Of a stretch of DNA of 64,000 nt, positions 38,517-48,299 are shown piece by piece. Both the position numbers and the translations under genes were made by a program. Each line of letters opens with the position of its first letter. Within the stretch, counting starts at the first letter, position 1. The DNA comes from Nocardioides astragali (GTDB lineage: Bacteria; Actinomycetota; Actinomycetes; Propionibacteriales; Nocardioidaceae), in the NCBI RefSeq assembly GCF_024436375.1, contig NZ_JAFMZM010000004.1, positions 62,001 to 126,000 of the forward strand, in the 5' to 3' direction. The notes beneath the pieces are model-generated. The model was given only the letters and a program-made list of their open reading frames with translations. It was not told the DNA's origin and did no database searches.

Positions 38517-40172
38517 CTACTCCTCGCGTGGGACACGGACGCGGACGCCCTTGACGACGAGGACGGCGGCGATCGTCGCCAGGATCGGTAGCCCGGGAAG
38601 GTCGCCCACCACCGCCAGGACGAGCGCGGCCGGGTAGAGCAGCACCACCGCCGCGATCAGCAGGGCAGGTGTGGTTCCTCCGCTCCAGCGCACCAAGCCC
38701 CGCCACAGGCGCTCGGCCAGGTGGTCGCGTTCGGCCGGCTCGGGCGCGGTCTCGTCGGGTTGCGGGAGGTGCAGGTCGTCCTTCACCAGGTCGTCGAGAC
38801 GCCGTACGTGCTCGTCCCCCCGTGCCCATGCCGTGGGGACGAAGGTGAAGCCCCACCCGTCGTGGAGGACCAGGCGACGCGCACCGTTGTCCCACGTGAA
38901 GTAGCCGGCCAGGTCGCCGAGGTCGTACTGGTAGTGGTGTCGCGAGTCGCCCACGGTCAGCATGGTGTCGGTGACGCCCAGCCGGTGGTCGTCGGCAGGC
39001 CAGCTGGCGCTTCTCGTGCCCTTCGCCGGCGTGGCCACCACCGGCTGCTCGCTGAGCGTGAGTCGGCGGTGGGGCGCCGTGCCCGGCGGCGCGCCGACGA
39101 TGAGGCTGTCGCGAAGCTCGCTCAGGGCAGGTACGAGCGTGTCGACCTCGATCGCATCGTGCTCGGCGAGCACGTCCTCGAGCTGCTCGACCGGTCGTCC
39201 CTGCAATGCCTGGGCCGCGGCCCGGTGCGCGAGGAAGCCGATGTTGTAGGGGTCGGTGAAGGCCTGCCGCGCCGCAGCCTTGACGTCGGCGAGGGCCTCG
39301 GGGTCCGGCCCGTGCGTCGCGAGGGCGTCGGTGAGGTCGATGACGTTGCCCAGCAGGGACGGCGCAGTCGTCGGGCTGACGTCCGCCCCGGCAAGCACGA
39401 GCGCGTGGTCGGCGTCCACGGCCTCGTAGAGCGAGTAGGGGGCGTACGACGTGCCGTCCTGCTCGCGCAGCCGGCGTCGCAGCGCGTCCTCGAGCATGTG
39501 GGCGGCGAACGTGTGGGCGGCCGACCGGGTGACGACGCCGGAGAGCACGAGTCCGACCGGCTCCATGTAGGCCGTGCGCGGATGCTCGACCGGGACGGCC
39601 GCAGGAGCGCTGCGTACGCCGTCGCCCTCGGCCAGGTCGAGACCGAGGTCTGCCGGGGGAGGCCCGTCCAGGGCCAGGCTCGCGTTGCTCGCGACGAAGA
39701 CCGACCGGGCAAGACCGTGGAGGAGCTCGGGCGTGGCGCGGCCGAGGGCGACGTCGTCGTACGCCGCGAGCCCGGGGCCGCGGGCGCCGTAGCGCTGGCC
39801 GAACGCCCGGTGCACCGGCCCGCCACGCGTCGAGGCCTCGGCGGCGAGGACACGTCGCTCCCGGTCCAGCTCCGCCATGTCGGGCGAGGTCAGGCGCCTG
39901 GTGACCTCGGCGAGCGCGGTGACCACCTGCTCCGCGGGCCCGTGGAAGGTGAACGTGGTCTCCAGCGTCGAGACGGATCCGTTGACGGCCAGGCTGCCTC
40001 GGTGGAGCCCATGCAGCGCCAGGTGCTCGAGGAGATGCAGCCACCCGGCGGTCGTCAGGACCTCGTCGGCCCGGCCCGCCCTGAACATCAGGGTCGCCAG
40101 CAAGGTGGGCCGACCGGAGTCGACCCACATCGTGCGAACCCCGTCCACGACCGTCTCGCGCACCAGCGTCAT
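38517..40172 (-). CDS. M16-like zinc peptidase homologue with C-terminal membrane anchor
   Basis: 551 aa. The N-terminal half resembles M16 peptidases: inverted zinc motif WLHLLEHLALHG (HxxEH, around residue 45) and ELDRERRVLAAEA with downstream acidic residues. The second M16-like lobe reaches to about residue 350. A small domain with TVGDSRHHYQYDLGDLAGYFTWDNGARRL follows, then charged residues and two C-terminal hydrophobic helices (ALLIAAVVLLYPAALVLAVVG and a shorter one). No signal peptide, so the peptidase part probably faces the cytoplasm. A fusion of this layout is unusual; active or not is unproven. Confidence 0.65.
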   Translation of the reverse strand: MTLVRETVVDGVRTMWVDSGRPTLLATLMFRAGRADEVLTTAGWLHLLEHLALHGLHRGSLAVNGSVSTLETTFTFHGPAEQVVTALAEVTRRLTSPDMAELDRERRVLAAEASTRGGPVHRAFGQRYGARGPGLAAYDDVALGRATPELLHGLARSVFVASNASLALDGPPPADLGLDLAEGDGVRSAPAAVPVEHPRTAYMEPVGLVLSGVVTRSAAHTFAAHMLEDALRRRLREQDGTSYAPYSLYEAVDADHALVLAGADVSPTTAPSLLGNVIDLTDALATHGPDPEALADVKAAARQAFTDPYNIGFLAHRAAAQALQGRPVEQLEDVLAEHDAIEVDTLVPALSELRDSLIVGAPPGTAPHRRLTLSEQPVVATPAKGTRSASWPADDHRLGVTDTMLTVGDSRHHYQYDLGDLAGYFTWDNGARRLVLHDGWGFTFVPTAWARGDEHVRRLDDLVKDDLHLPQPDETAPEPAERDHLAERLWRGLVRWSGGTTPALLIAAVVLLYPAALVLAVVGDLPGLPILATIAAVLVVKGVRVRVPREE

Positions 40173-40306
40173 GGTCCTCCCCCGTCAGACAGTGAGGCGG
40201 AGACTAGTGGCTCGGGCGGGCCGGTGGGGAGATGCCCGGTCGAGTCTGCCCCCGGGTCGCCGCGAGTCCTCTTCCGCCCGCCAGCGTGGCGGTGCAGGAT
40301 GCGAGC

Positions 40307-42544
40307 ATGTCGCGCGCCAGCCGGTTGCTCGTGCTCGCGGCCGCCTGGGTGGCCCCGGCCGTCTGGGTGGTGGCCAGCCTGCTGGTCGGTCCGTCGGACG
40401 GCAGCAGCGTGACCTCCTCCCCGGCACCGACGGGGACTCGCTGGGGCGACTCGGTCCTGGTCGCACGCACCTTCGGTGGAACACCGCTGCTCCCGGGGGA
40501 CGAGGTGCTGGCCGTGGAGGGGCGGACGATCCCCGACTGGGTGGGCGGCGGAACGACACGAGAGATCGGCGACGTGGTCCGCTACGAGGTACGACGTCCG
40601 GGTCCCGGGCTCGACCGGATCCAGCAGGTCGACGTGACCTTGACGCGGTACGACGTCGTGGCCGCGGTGCGCGCCGAGCCGCAGGTGGTGCTGCTGTCCG
40701 GGCTCCTGCTCCTCGCCGGCTCCGTCGTGTTCTGGACCCGGCCCAGGGACTCGGCGGCCCGGGCGTACCTCGCCGCGACCGCGTTGTTGCCCGCGCTCGC
40801 GACCTCCGCCCCGTTCGGGCCCGGGGTGATCGACCTGGCCGGGGGTGCTGGAGTGTGGCGCCCGGTGCTCGGTGAGGCCATCGCCGCGCTCGGCCTCGTC
40901 GCCCTCGTGCTGTCCGTGGCAGGGCTGGTGGACATCGGTCGGCGACGTCGGTGGGTCCTGGCGGCCGCCCTCCTCGCGCCGCTCGCCGGGTACGGCGCCT
41001 GGCTGGGACTCGCCCTCGGTGGCGCAGGCTCGCCACCTGCCCGGCTCCAGGTCCTGAGCACTGTCGCGGTGCCCGCGCTGTGGGCGTCCGTGGCTGCCCT
41101 GCTGGTCGTCGCTGGCCTCGCGCACACGCGCGCCGAGCGTCGCGAGGACGTCCTCGCGACCCGCCTGGTGCTGCTCGGACTGGGGGCGGGGACGGGTGCC
41201 TGGGTGCTGCTCGGCCAGGTGCCCGTCTGGGTCACCGGTAGCGCGCCGGTGCGTGGGGACGTCCTCGCCGGCCTCGCGGCCGGTGTCTCGCTGGGATGCC
41301 TCGGCACGGCCGCTGCGCGCTACCGGCTCGCCGAGATCGAGCCACGCGTGCGGCGCGGGCTCGTCCAGGCCCTCGTGCTGGTCGTGATCGGCGCAGCGTT
41401 CGTCGGCCTGGTGCGGGCCGTGGACGTCGCCGTCGACATCTCGACGGGGTCGATGCTCGCCGGCGGGCTGGTCGCGCTCCTGCTGCTGCCCGTGGCCGTG
41501 GCCGTGCAGCGGGCGGTGCGCCGACTGGTCTACGGCGACCGGGAGTTCCCGGACCGGGTGGTGTCCGACCTGCGCCGGCTGGACGCCCTGACGGCTCCGG
41601 AGGACGCCCTGCGCGAGGTCCTCGAGCTGCTGGCCCGTCGTCTCCACCTCTCCTTCGCCGCCGTCGACGTGTTCGCGACGCCGACCTCGCAGCCGATCGC
41701 TGCCGCCATCGGGGCGCCGTACGGCCTGCCTGCGACCGTGGACCTCGTTGTCGGCGGGGCGACTCTGGGGCGGCTGCGCGTCGAGGTCGACAGCAGTCAC
41801 GACCCGTTCGGCCCGGGGGACCGACGGCTCCTCGAGGACGTCGGTGCCCAGGTCGGCGCCCTCGTCCAGGCGGTCACGGCGAACCGTGAGCTCCAGCAGT
41901 CCCGGCAGCGACTGGTCGCGGCCCGGGAGGAGGAGCGGCGCCGGCTGCGGCGTGACCTGCACGACGGCCTGGGTCCTTCGCTGGCGACCCTGGCGATGCG
42001 CCTGGAGAGCGCGACCGACCTCATCCACGCGGACCCGGCGCGCGCCGCCGAGCTGGTCGCTCGGCTCTCCGACCAGGCTCGCGAGGACATCGGGGAGGTA
42101 CGTCGACTCGTCGAGGGACTGCGGCCCCCGGCCCTGGACCAGCTCGGGCTGGTCTCCGCGCTGCGCCACCGCGCCGCCGAGCACAACGAGGGTGCGGCGG
42201 CGGTGCGGGTGCCGTGGACGGTCGAGGCCGACGACGACCTGGAGCCGCTTCCCGCGGCGGTGGAGGTGGCGGCGTACCGGATCGTCGTCGAGGCCGTCAC
42301 CAACGTGCAGCGGCACAGCCAGGCCGACGGCTGCCTGGTGCGGCTGACCCGCGAGGACGGTGAGCTCCGGATCGAGATCGCCGACACGGGCACGGGGCTG
42401 GCTCCGGAGCGTCCTGCGGGTGTAGGCCTGTCCTCGATGCGGGAACGCGCGGAGGAGCTCGGTGGCTCCTTCGAGACGGTGCCGCGTCCGGGAGGCGGCA
42501 CCGTCGTGGACGTGAGGCTGCCACTCGGGGACGGGGAGCACTGA
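40307..42544 (+). CDS. membrane sensor histidine kinase (HisKA_3 type) with PDZ-like segment
   Basis: 745 aa. One N-terminal helix, then a short extracytoplasmic domain with PDZ-like wording (TFGGTPLLPGDEVLAVEGRTIPDW, residues about 58-85 in part), a group of about eight helices (residues 125-395), a GAF-like region, the dimerization/phospho-acceptor helix RRDLHDGLGPSLATLAM (His around 552) and an HATPase domain (EAVTNVQRHSQA, IADTGTGL, GVGLSSMRERAEELGG). It phosphorylates the LuxR-type regulator encoded 15 bases downstream. I chose ATG 40307; GTG 40232 would extend it without support. Confidence 0.85.
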   Translation: MSRASRLLVLAAAWVAPAVWVVASLLVGPSDGSSVTSSPAPTGTRWGDSVLVARTFGGTPLLPGDEVLAVEGRTIPDWVGGGTTREIGDVVRYEVRRPGPGLDRIQQVDVTLTRYDVVAAVRAEPQVVLLSGLLLLAGSVVFWTRPRDSAARAYLAATALLPALATSAPFGPGVIDLAGGAGVWRPVLGEAIAALGLVALVLSVAGLVDIGRRRRWVLAAALLAPLAGYGAWLGLALGGAGSPPARLQVLSTVAVPALWASVAALLVVAGLAHTRAERREDVLATRLVLLGLGAGTGAWVLLGQVPVWVTGSAPVRGDVLAGLAAGVSLGCLGTAAARYRLAEIEPRVRRGLVQALVLVVIGAAFVGLVRAVDVAVDISTGSMLAGGLVALLLLPVAVAVQRAVRRLVYGDREFPDRVVSDLRRLDALTAPEDALREVLELLARRLHLSFAAVDVFATPTSQPIAAAIGAPYGLPATVDLVVGGATLGRLRVEVDSSHDPFGPGDRRLLEDVGAQVGALVQAVTANRELQQSRQRLVAAREEERRRLRRDLHDGLGPSLATLAMRLESATDLIHADPARAAELVARLSDQAREDIGEVRRLVEGLRPPALDQLGLVSALRHRAAEHNEGAAAVRVPWTVEADDDLEPLPAAVEVAAYRIVVEAVTNVQRHSQADGCLVRLTREDGELRIEIADTGTGLAPERPAGVGLSSMRERAEELGGSFETVPRPGGGTVVDVRLPLGDGEH

Positions 42545-42559
42545 GGAGGGAGAATCGGC

Positions 42560-43204
42560 ATGGAGAGCCACCGGGTGCTGGTCGCCGACGACCACGAGGA
42601 GTTCAGGCGCGGCCTGGAGGCCCTGCTGGCCGCGGCGCCCGCCATCGAGGTCGTCGGCACGGCAGCGGACGGCGCGATGGCGGTGGCACTCGCACTGGAG
42701 CTCCAGCCGGACGTCGTCCTGATGGACCTGCACATGCCGCGGGTCAACGGGATCGACGCGACGGCCCAGATCGTCCAGTCCTCACCCCACATCGGGGTGC
42801 TGGTGCTGACGATGATGGAGGACGAGGAGTCCGTGTTCGCCGCCGTGCGCGCCGGAGCCCGCGGCTACCTCCTCAAGGGCGCCCGACGCGGAGAGATCGT
42901 CCGGGCGGTGCAGGCGGTCTGCGCCGGCGAGGTGATCTTCGGTCCGGGCATCGCCGACCGGGTGATGTCGTACTTCTCCTCCGCTCGCAGCCGACCTGCT
43001 GCCGGTGCCTTCCCCGACCTGACCGAGCGCGAGCGGGTCGTGCTCGGCCTCATCGCGGAGGGGAAGGAGAACGGCGAGATCGCCCGGCAGCTGGGCCTGT
43101 CGGTGAAGACCGTGCGCAACCACGCGAGCAACATCTTCACCAAGCTCCAGGTCGCCCACCGGGCGCAGGCGATCGTCAAGGCGCGCGAGGCCGGCCTGGG
43201 GTGA
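42560..43204 (+). CDS. LuxR/NarL family response regulator
   Basis: 214 aa. Receiver domain (VLVADDHEEFRRGLEALL, phospho-acceptor Asp in DVVLMDLHMPRVNG around residue 56, Lys in YLLKGA) and C-terminal LuxR HTH (LTEREREVVL-like: LTERERVVLGLIAEGKEN...LGLSVKTVRNHASNIFTKL). Good AGGAGGGA Shine-Dalgarno. Partner of the kinase upstream; targets unknown, possibly the divergent or neighbouring cell-envelope genes. Confidence 0.92.
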   Translation: MESHRVLVADDHEEFRRGLEALLAAAPAIEVVGTAADGAMAVALALELQPDVVLMDLHMPRVNGIDATAQIVQSSPHIGVLVLTMMEDEESVFAAVRAGARGYLLKGARRGEIVRAVQAVCAGEVIFGPGIADRVMSYFSSARSRPAAGAFPDLTERERVVLGLIAEGKENGEIARQLGLSVKTVRNHASNIFTKLQVAHRAQAIVKAREAGLG

Positions 43205-43208
43205 GCGA

Positions 43209-44120
43209 TCAGCCGGAGCCGTCGCGGCAGCCACCCTGGAGCCGCGCGTCCTTGAGCGCGTCGGCACCGACGGCGCGGGCCTGGTCGGTGTCCGGGAGGA
43301 CGACGGCGGCTCCGAACTCCACCGCGAACTCGCCCTTGATGATGCAGGTCGTCGTCTTCTCGGGGTCGACCGTCGTGAGCGCCTGGACGAGGCGGAAGAC
43401 CTCCGCCGGGGACAGGTCGGTCTGGAGGCCGCCGAGGGCGGCCAGGGCGGCACGCTCCATGAAGCCCTCCTCGTCCTCGGCGGCACGGAGCCGCTCCAGG
43501 ACGCCGAGCAGCAGCCGCTGGTGGTTGGCGGACCTGTCGAAGTCACTGGCTCCCGGCAGGCCCTCCCGCGTGCGGACGTAGGCCAGGGCCTCCTGCGGGT
43601 CGAACGTGTTGCTGCCGCGTCGCACCCGGACCCCGCCGTCCTCGGTGGTGAACGCGAAGGGGGACTCGACGCGGACCTCTCCCACGGCGTCCATCATCGA
43701 GAGGAAGCCGTCGAACCCGGTCACCAGGACCAGGTCCGGCTCGATGCCGAGCAGGTCGTCCACCTCGCGTGCCGCGCCCTCGGGCCCACCTTCCTGCAGG
43801 GCGGTGCTGATCCGTGCGCGACCCTCCGGCAGCTCGACGTACAGGTCGCGGGGCAGGCCGATGGCCACCGAGCGCCCGGTGTCCCAGTTGACGCCGATGA
43901 GCTGGATGGCATCGGTGCGTCCCTGCATGACGTCCTCGCCGGGGGCGGCCTCGGAGCCGAGCGCCAGGACCCAGAGCACCCCCTCGCCCGCGTCGACGGC
44001 CTTGGCGGTGCCGATGGTCGTCAGGCTGATGGTCGTCGGGTGGACGGAGCCGCTCGGCACCAGTGCGGCCATCGTCAGGAGCAGGGCCAAGCGCGTGCGC
44101 GCGCGGAGCAGCCGCCTCAT
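43209..44120 (-). CDS. LytR-CpsA-Psr (LCP) family protein
   Basis: 303 aa. A signal peptide or single anchor (residues about 1-28) is followed by an LCP domain: QGRTDAIQLIGVNWDTGRSVAIGLPRDLYVELP (seen in part: GRTDAIQLIG, LPRDLYVELP), DDLLGIEPDLVLVTGFDGF and ALAYVRTREGL near residue 190. LCP enzymes transfer lipid-linked glycopolymers to peptidoglycan or arabinogalactan. The usual long N-terminal cytoplasmic region is missing. Its start overlaps the stop of the lipoprotein gene upstream (ATGA). Confidence 0.82.
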   Translation of the reverse strand: MRRLLRARTRLALLLTMAALVPSGSVHPTTISLTTIGTAKAVDAGEGVLWVLALGSEAAPGEDVMQGRTDAIQLIGVNWDTGRSVAIGLPRDLYVELPEGRARISTALQEGGPEGAAREVDDLLGIEPDLVLVTGFDGFLSMMDAVGEVRVESPFAFTTEDGGVRVRRGSNTFDPQEALAYVRTREGLPGASDFDRSANHQRLLLGVLERLRAAEDEEGFMERAALAALGGLQTDLSPAEVFRLVQALTTVDPEKTTTCIIKGEFAVEFGAAVVLPDTDQARAVGADALKDARLQGGCRDGSG

Positions 44121-44722
44121 GGGAGCGACTCCGCGTCGACCTGGGCGCCGTTGTCGAACGCCACGTCGTAGCCGAAGATCGACCAGTCGCCGCGCTCGGC
44201 GTCGAGCAGGAAGCGGCCGTCGAGGACCAGTGGTCGCTTCGTGCCGTCCTCCATCGTGGCCTCGAACGCGAAGTGGACCGCCGCCGTGCCCCCGTGGACG
44301 TCGTCCCCCTGGGTGAGGAACGAGAGACGGGCCTCCAGCTCGGTCGCGCGTACGTCGGTGGCATCGCGGACGGTGGCGGCGGTGAGCTGGTCGATGTCCG
44401 CCGCGGCGGAACGGGCCGCACGGCTGGTAAAGGACTCGAAGGAGCTGACGAACTCCTGACGAGGGAAGTCCTGGAGGAACGCCTCGACCACATAGGCCGA
44501 GAGCACGTCGCCCACTTCACCCTCCAGCTCGGCACGGGTGCGCTCGTCGAGCTGGTCGGCCCCGCTGACGGTCTGCACGCGGAGCGCGGCCGACTCCGGC
44601 GTGGATGAGTCGCTGTCGTCCGGGGTGTCACCCGTCGAGCAGGCGGCCGCCAGCACCGTCACGGCGGCGACCGCACCCGTCCTCAGCACCGCGCGACCGG
44701 TGCTGCGTCGAGGCTGACCCAT
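44117..44722 (-). CDS. hypothetical lipoprotein encoded with LCP gene
   Basis: About 201 aa. Signal peptide with lipobox VLAAACSTG, a Ser/Asp-rich spacer, then a mixed helical/beta domain (residues about 60-200) ending FGYDVAFDNGAQVDAESLP. No family recognised; the shape is like small NTF2-like or Mce-associated lipoproteins. The overlap with the LCP gene suggests a shared role in envelope glycopolymer attachment. The ATG at 44734 is an alternative start. Confidence 0.65.
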   Translation of the reverse strand: MGQPRRSTGRAVLRTGAVAAVTVLAAACSTGDTPDDSDSSTPESAALRVQTVSGADQLDERTRAELEGEVGDVLSAYVVEAFLQDFPRQEFVSSFESFTSRAARSAAADIDQLTAATVRDATDVRATELEARLSFLTQGDDVHGGTAAVHFAFEATMEDGTKRPLVLDGRFLLDAERGDWSIFGYDVAFDNGAQVDAESLP

Positions 44723-44756
44723 GCGAACCATCATGGCCGAACACGCGCCCCGTGTC

Positions 44757-46310
44757 TCAGCTCGCCGGGACCGTGTTGACCGGCGAGAGGTTGAACTGCT
44801 CGACGTTGTCCCGCGCCGGGTGCCGCTCGCCGACCGGTCCCCCCGCGAACTCGCGCAGCAGCGTTCCCGTCACCGTCCGCACGAAGCGGGCGGTGGCGCT
44901 GCCGAGCGGACGCTCGCACCGGTCGACGAGGGCACATCCCCACCGGAGGGTGCCGGCGTTGAAGATGCCGGCACCGGAGGAGGCGGTGTAGTAGACGGAC
45001 TGCGCGGAGGTGGTGACGCCGCGGCACGAGTACGGCGAGTGGCTCAGGACCTGCAGCGGGCGCGGCAGACGTCCGTCCGGGTAGACCCGGTCCGCCTCGG
45101 GCCCCACCAGTCCGCTGACGTGGTCGCCGCGTCGCACGCCGGTGCCTCGGAAGCCCCACCAGGCGGGGCTGGCGATGACGTAGTCGGTGTCGACGGGGTA
45201 GCACTCGTACTGCATGCCGAGCAGGTCGTGCTCGGGGCGGGGGACCGGCGCCTCGCGGAACATCGCGGTCGCGTCGGGCGACCCCTGGGCGTACAGCGGG
45301 TCGAGGTGGGCGTCGTGCCGGTAGCCGACCAGCATCCGTGCCGGGCCGGTCGCGCTCGGCTCCAGGCGCACCCGCCAGTACATGGTGTTGGCACCCAGGA
45401 ACGCCAGGTTGGTCCCGGCGTCGCGGGCATCGAGCACGGCCGCGCGCATCGACGTGGTCCAGTACTCGTCGTGGCCCATCGAGACGTACCCACGGGCGCC
45501 GGCCAGGGCGTCCTGCCTCGTGTGGAGGTCGACGTTGGTGAAGTACGACAGCGGGACCCCGGTCTGCTCGGCCCGGACGATGACCGGGATCGCGGCGGTG
45601 CGGTAGTCGTTGGCCCCGGTGGCGCCGTTGTAGGGCCGGTCGAAGCTGACCACGTGGCTGCGCGAGTCCCCGTTCGCACCCGCGTAGAGGCTGTAGCCAC
45701 CCCACTGGTTGTAGGCCTGCCAGGTCGTGACCGGGGCCACGAGAGCGACGGTGCCGGCCGCGGAGGGGGAGGTCACGACGTACGGCACCTGCGTCTCCCA
45801 GCCCGTGTCGGTGCGCAGCCGGAAGACGTAGAACCCTGGTGTCCAGGTCGAGGTGTCGACGGTGAGGTCGCGAGTCCACGGCGCGACCACGGTGCGGGTC
45901 TCGTGCGAGGCGAACCGCGGCGGTGCCTGCTCGCGACCGAGCCGGAACCCCGACTCCCACACGAACGCGCCCGTCCCGCCCTCGTAGGACCCGATCCGGA
46001 AGGCGGCTGCCTCGTAGCCGCCCTCGGTGGTGGAGACCTTGAGCCCGACCCGGGTGCCGGGCACTCCGCTCGCGTGTGTCGTGTACGCCGCGACCTCACC
46101 GTCGCGGGACTGCCGGGAGATCCGCCAGTCCTCGGAGCCGCGCGGCTCGGGCTGGGGCTTGTCGTCGGGACTCGCCTCGGCGGCCCGAGGGCCGGGCAGC
46201 ACCGCGCCGGCCGCCTGCTCGGTGTCCGGAGCCGGTGGGCGCGATGCTGACCCGCAGCCCACCAGGAGGGGGCACAGGACCAGCCCCGCGATCGCCACAC
46301 CAGTCCTCAT
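44757..46310 (-). CDS. secreted lipoprotein with DMFase beta-like (N,N-dimethylformamidase) domain
   Basis: 517 aa. Signal peptide with lipobox LLVGCGSA. The region from about residue 60 has a beta-sandwich ([25 protein letters not shown] in part) and the rest matches the large-subunit-like domain seen in dimethylformamidase ([52 protein letters not shown]). Most family members are secreted proteins of unknown function; true DMFase activity is not implied. The ATG at 46310 has GAGGTG upstream. The open frame upstream crosses the gatC promoter and is not coding. Confidence 0.75.
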   Translation of the reverse strand: MRTGVAIAGLVLCPLLVGCGSASRPPAPDTEQAAGAVLPGPRAAEASPDDKPQPEPRGSEDWRISRQSRDGEVAAYTTHASGVPGTRVGLKVSTTEGGYEAAAFRIGSYEGGTGAFVWESGFRLGREQAPPRFASHETRTVVAPWTRDLTVDTSTWTPGFYVFRLRTDTGWETQVPYVVTSPSAAGTVALVAPVTTWQAYNQWGGYSLYAGANGDSRSHVVSFDRPYNGATGANDYRTAAIPVIVRAEQTGVPLSYFTNVDLHTRQDALAGARGYVSMGHDEYWTTSMRAAVLDARDAGTNLAFLGANTMYWRVRLEPSATGPARMLVGYRHDAHLDPLYAQGSPDATAMFREAPVPRPEHDLLGMQYECYPVDTDYVIASPAWWGFRGTGVRRGDHVSGLVGPEADRVYPDGRLPRPLQVLSHSPYSCRGVTTSAQSVYYTASSGAGIFNAGTLRWGCALVDRCERPLGSATARFVRTVTGTLLREFAGGPVGERHPARDNVEQFNLSPVNTVPAS

Positions 46311-46466
46311 CCTGATCACCTCGACCCAAGGCGGCGGACCGTCCGGCGCCCTGAGATCGACGATTCGCCGGGGGCCTGTCCCGGCACATGGGGCAGCGAT
46401 CCCGGCGGGCCGGGACGTTCGGGACGCCGACCCGACCGGGGGGCGGGACCGCGCGAGGCGTGGACC

Positions 46467-46472
46467 TAGGAT
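46467..46472 (+). promoter_or_regulatory. TAGGAT -10 box of gatCAB operon
   Basis: TAGGAT lies 7 bases before the gatC ATG, with no Shine-Dalgarno; a leaderless operon start. Confidence 0.5.
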
Positions 46473-46479
46473 TGCCCGC

Positions 46480-46779
46480 ATGCCTGAGATCTCCCGGGCC
46501 GAGGTGGCGCACCTGGCCACGCTCGCCCGCATCGACCTCTCCGACGCCGAGCTCGACCACCTGGCGCCGCAGCTGAGCGTCATCCTCGAGTCCGTCGCCT
46601 CCATCAACGGGGTCGCGGGGGACGACGTGCCCCCCACCTCGCACGCGCTCCCGCTGACCAACGTCTTCCGCGAGGACGTCGTCGTCCCCGGCCTCACGGC
46701 CGAGGAGGCGCTCTCCGGCGCGCCGGCCGCCGAGGGCCATCGCTTCTCCGTCCCGCGGATCCTCGGGGAGGAGCAGTGA
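46480..46779 (+). CDS. gatC: Asp/Glu-tRNA(Asn/Gln) amidotransferase subunit C
   Basis: 99 aa. [22 protein letters not shown] at the N-terminus is the family hallmark; [12 protein letters not shown] later in the chain clamps GatA and GatB. Supports amidation of misacylated Glu-tRNA(Gln)/Asp-tRNA(Asn). Leaderless ATG start; its stop overlaps gatA (GTGA). Confidence 0.95.
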   Translation: MPEISRAEVAHLATLARIDLSDAELDHLAPQLSVILESVASINGVAGDDVPPTSHALPLTNVFREDVVVPGLTAEEALSGAPAAEGHRFSVPRILGEEQ

Positions 46780-48299
46780 CCTCCATCCGATCCACCGCCG
46801 CCGAGCTCGTCCAGGCGCTGGCGGACGGCTCGACCACCAGCGTCGAGCTCACCCAGCTCCACCTCGACCGCATCGCTGCGGTCGACACCACTGCTGACGG
46901 GCGGGGCGTGCACGCCTTCCTCCACGTGGACGGCGAGGGCGCCCTGGCCCAGGCTGCCGAGTCCGACGTCCGTCGCGCGCGCGGCGAGGTACGCGGCCCG
47001 CTGGACGGCGTACCGATCGCGGTCAAGGACGTGCTCACCACCCGCGGCCTGCCGACGACCTGCGGCTCGAAGATCCTCGAGGGCTGGATCCCGCCCTACG
47101 ACGCCACGGTGGTCGCGCGCCTGCGGGCAGCCGGCCTGCCGATCCTCGGCAAGACCAACATGGACGAGTTCGCGATGGGATCCTCCACCGAGCACTCGGC
47201 CTACGGCCCGACCCGCAACCCTTGGGACCTCGACCGGATCCCGGGCGGCTCGGGCGGCGGCTCGGCGGCTGCCGTCGCCGCCTTCGAGGCCCCGCTCGCG
47301 ATCGGCACCGACACCGGTGGCTCGATCCGCCAGCCCGGCGCCGTCACCGGAACGGTCGGCGTGAAGCCCACCTACGGCGGCGTCTCCCGCTACGGGCTGG
47401 TCGCCCTGGCCAACAGCCTCGACCAGGCCGGCCCGGTCACCCGGACCGTGCTGGACGCCGCGATGCTCCACGACCTGATCGGCGGCCACGACCCGCGCGA
47501 CTCCACCTCGATCCAGCAGGCGTGGCCCTCCTTCACCGAGGCCGCGAAGGCCGGCGCGACCGGCGACATGTCGGGAGTCAAGGTCGGCGTCATCACCGAG
47601 CTCGCCGGCGAGGGCTGGCAGGCCGGGGTGATGGCCCGCTTCCAGGAGTCGGTCGACCTGCTGGTCAAGGCCGGCGCCGAGGTCGTCGAGGTGTCGTGCC
47701 CGTCGTTCGTGCACGCGCTCGCCGCCTACTACCTGATCCTGCCGGCCGAGGCGTCCAGCAACCTCGCGAAGTTCGACGCGATGCGCTACGGCCTGCGCGT
47801 GGTCCCGGACGGCGACCCGTCGGCTGAGGAGGTCATGCGCGCCACCCGCGACGCCGGCTTCGGCGACGAGGTCAAGCGCCGCATCATCCTGGGCACCTAC
47901 GCCCTGTCCAGCGGCTACTACGACGCCTACTACGGCCAGGCGCAGAAGATCCGCACCCTCATCAGTCGCGACTTCGAGGCCGCCTTCGCCAGCGTCGACG
48001 TCCTCGTGTCACCGACCGCCCCGACCACGGCGTTCAAGCTGGGGGAGAAGCTCGACGACCCGATGGCGATGTACCTCAACGACCTCGCCACCATCCCCGC
48101 CAACCTCGCCGGCGTGCCCGGGATCTCGGTCCCCAACGGCCTCGCCGACGAGGACGGGCTGCCCAGCGGCTTCCAGGTGCTCGCGCCCGCCCTCGCCGAC
48201 GACCGCGTCTACCGCGTCGGTGCCGCCCTTGAGGCCATGTACGCCGAGCAGTGGGGCGGCCCGCTGCTCGACCGCGCCCCCGGACTGGAGACCGAGTGA
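46776..48299 (+). CDS. gatA: Asp/Glu-tRNA(Asn/Gln) amidotransferase subunit A
   Basis: 507 aa amidase-signature protein that frees ammonia from glutamine. Catalytic Lys in [10 protein letters not shown] (around residue 82), Gly/Ser-rich signature [14 protein letters not shown], cis-Ser/Ser nucleophile region [12 protein letters not shown]. The ammonia passes by a tunnel to GatB. GTG start overlapping gatC, stop overlapping gatB (TGATG). Confidence 0.96.
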   Translation: MTSIRSTAAELVQALADGSTTSVELTQLHLDRIAAVDTTADGRGVHAFLHVDGEGALAQAAESDVRRARGEVRGPLDGVPIAVKDVLTTRGLPTTCGSKILEGWIPPYDATVVARLRAAGLPILGKTNMDEFAMGSSTEHSAYGPTRNPWDLDRIPGGSGGGSAAAVAAFEAPLAIGTDTGGSIRQPGAVTGTVGVKPTYGGVSRYGLVALANSLDQAGPVTRTVLDAAMLHDLIGGHDPRDSTSIQQAWPSFTEAAKAGATGDMSGVKVGVITELAGEGWQAGVMARFQESVDLLVKAGAEVVEVSCPSFVHALAAYYLILPAEASSNLAKFDAMRYGLRVVPDGDPSAEEVMRATRDAGFGDEVKRRIILGTYALSSGYYDAYYGQAQKIRTLISRDFEAAFASVDVLVSPTAPTTAFKLGEKLDDPMAMYLNDLATIPANLAGVPGISVPNGLADEDGLPSGFQVLAPALADDRVYRVGAALEAMYAEQWGGPLLDRAPGLETE

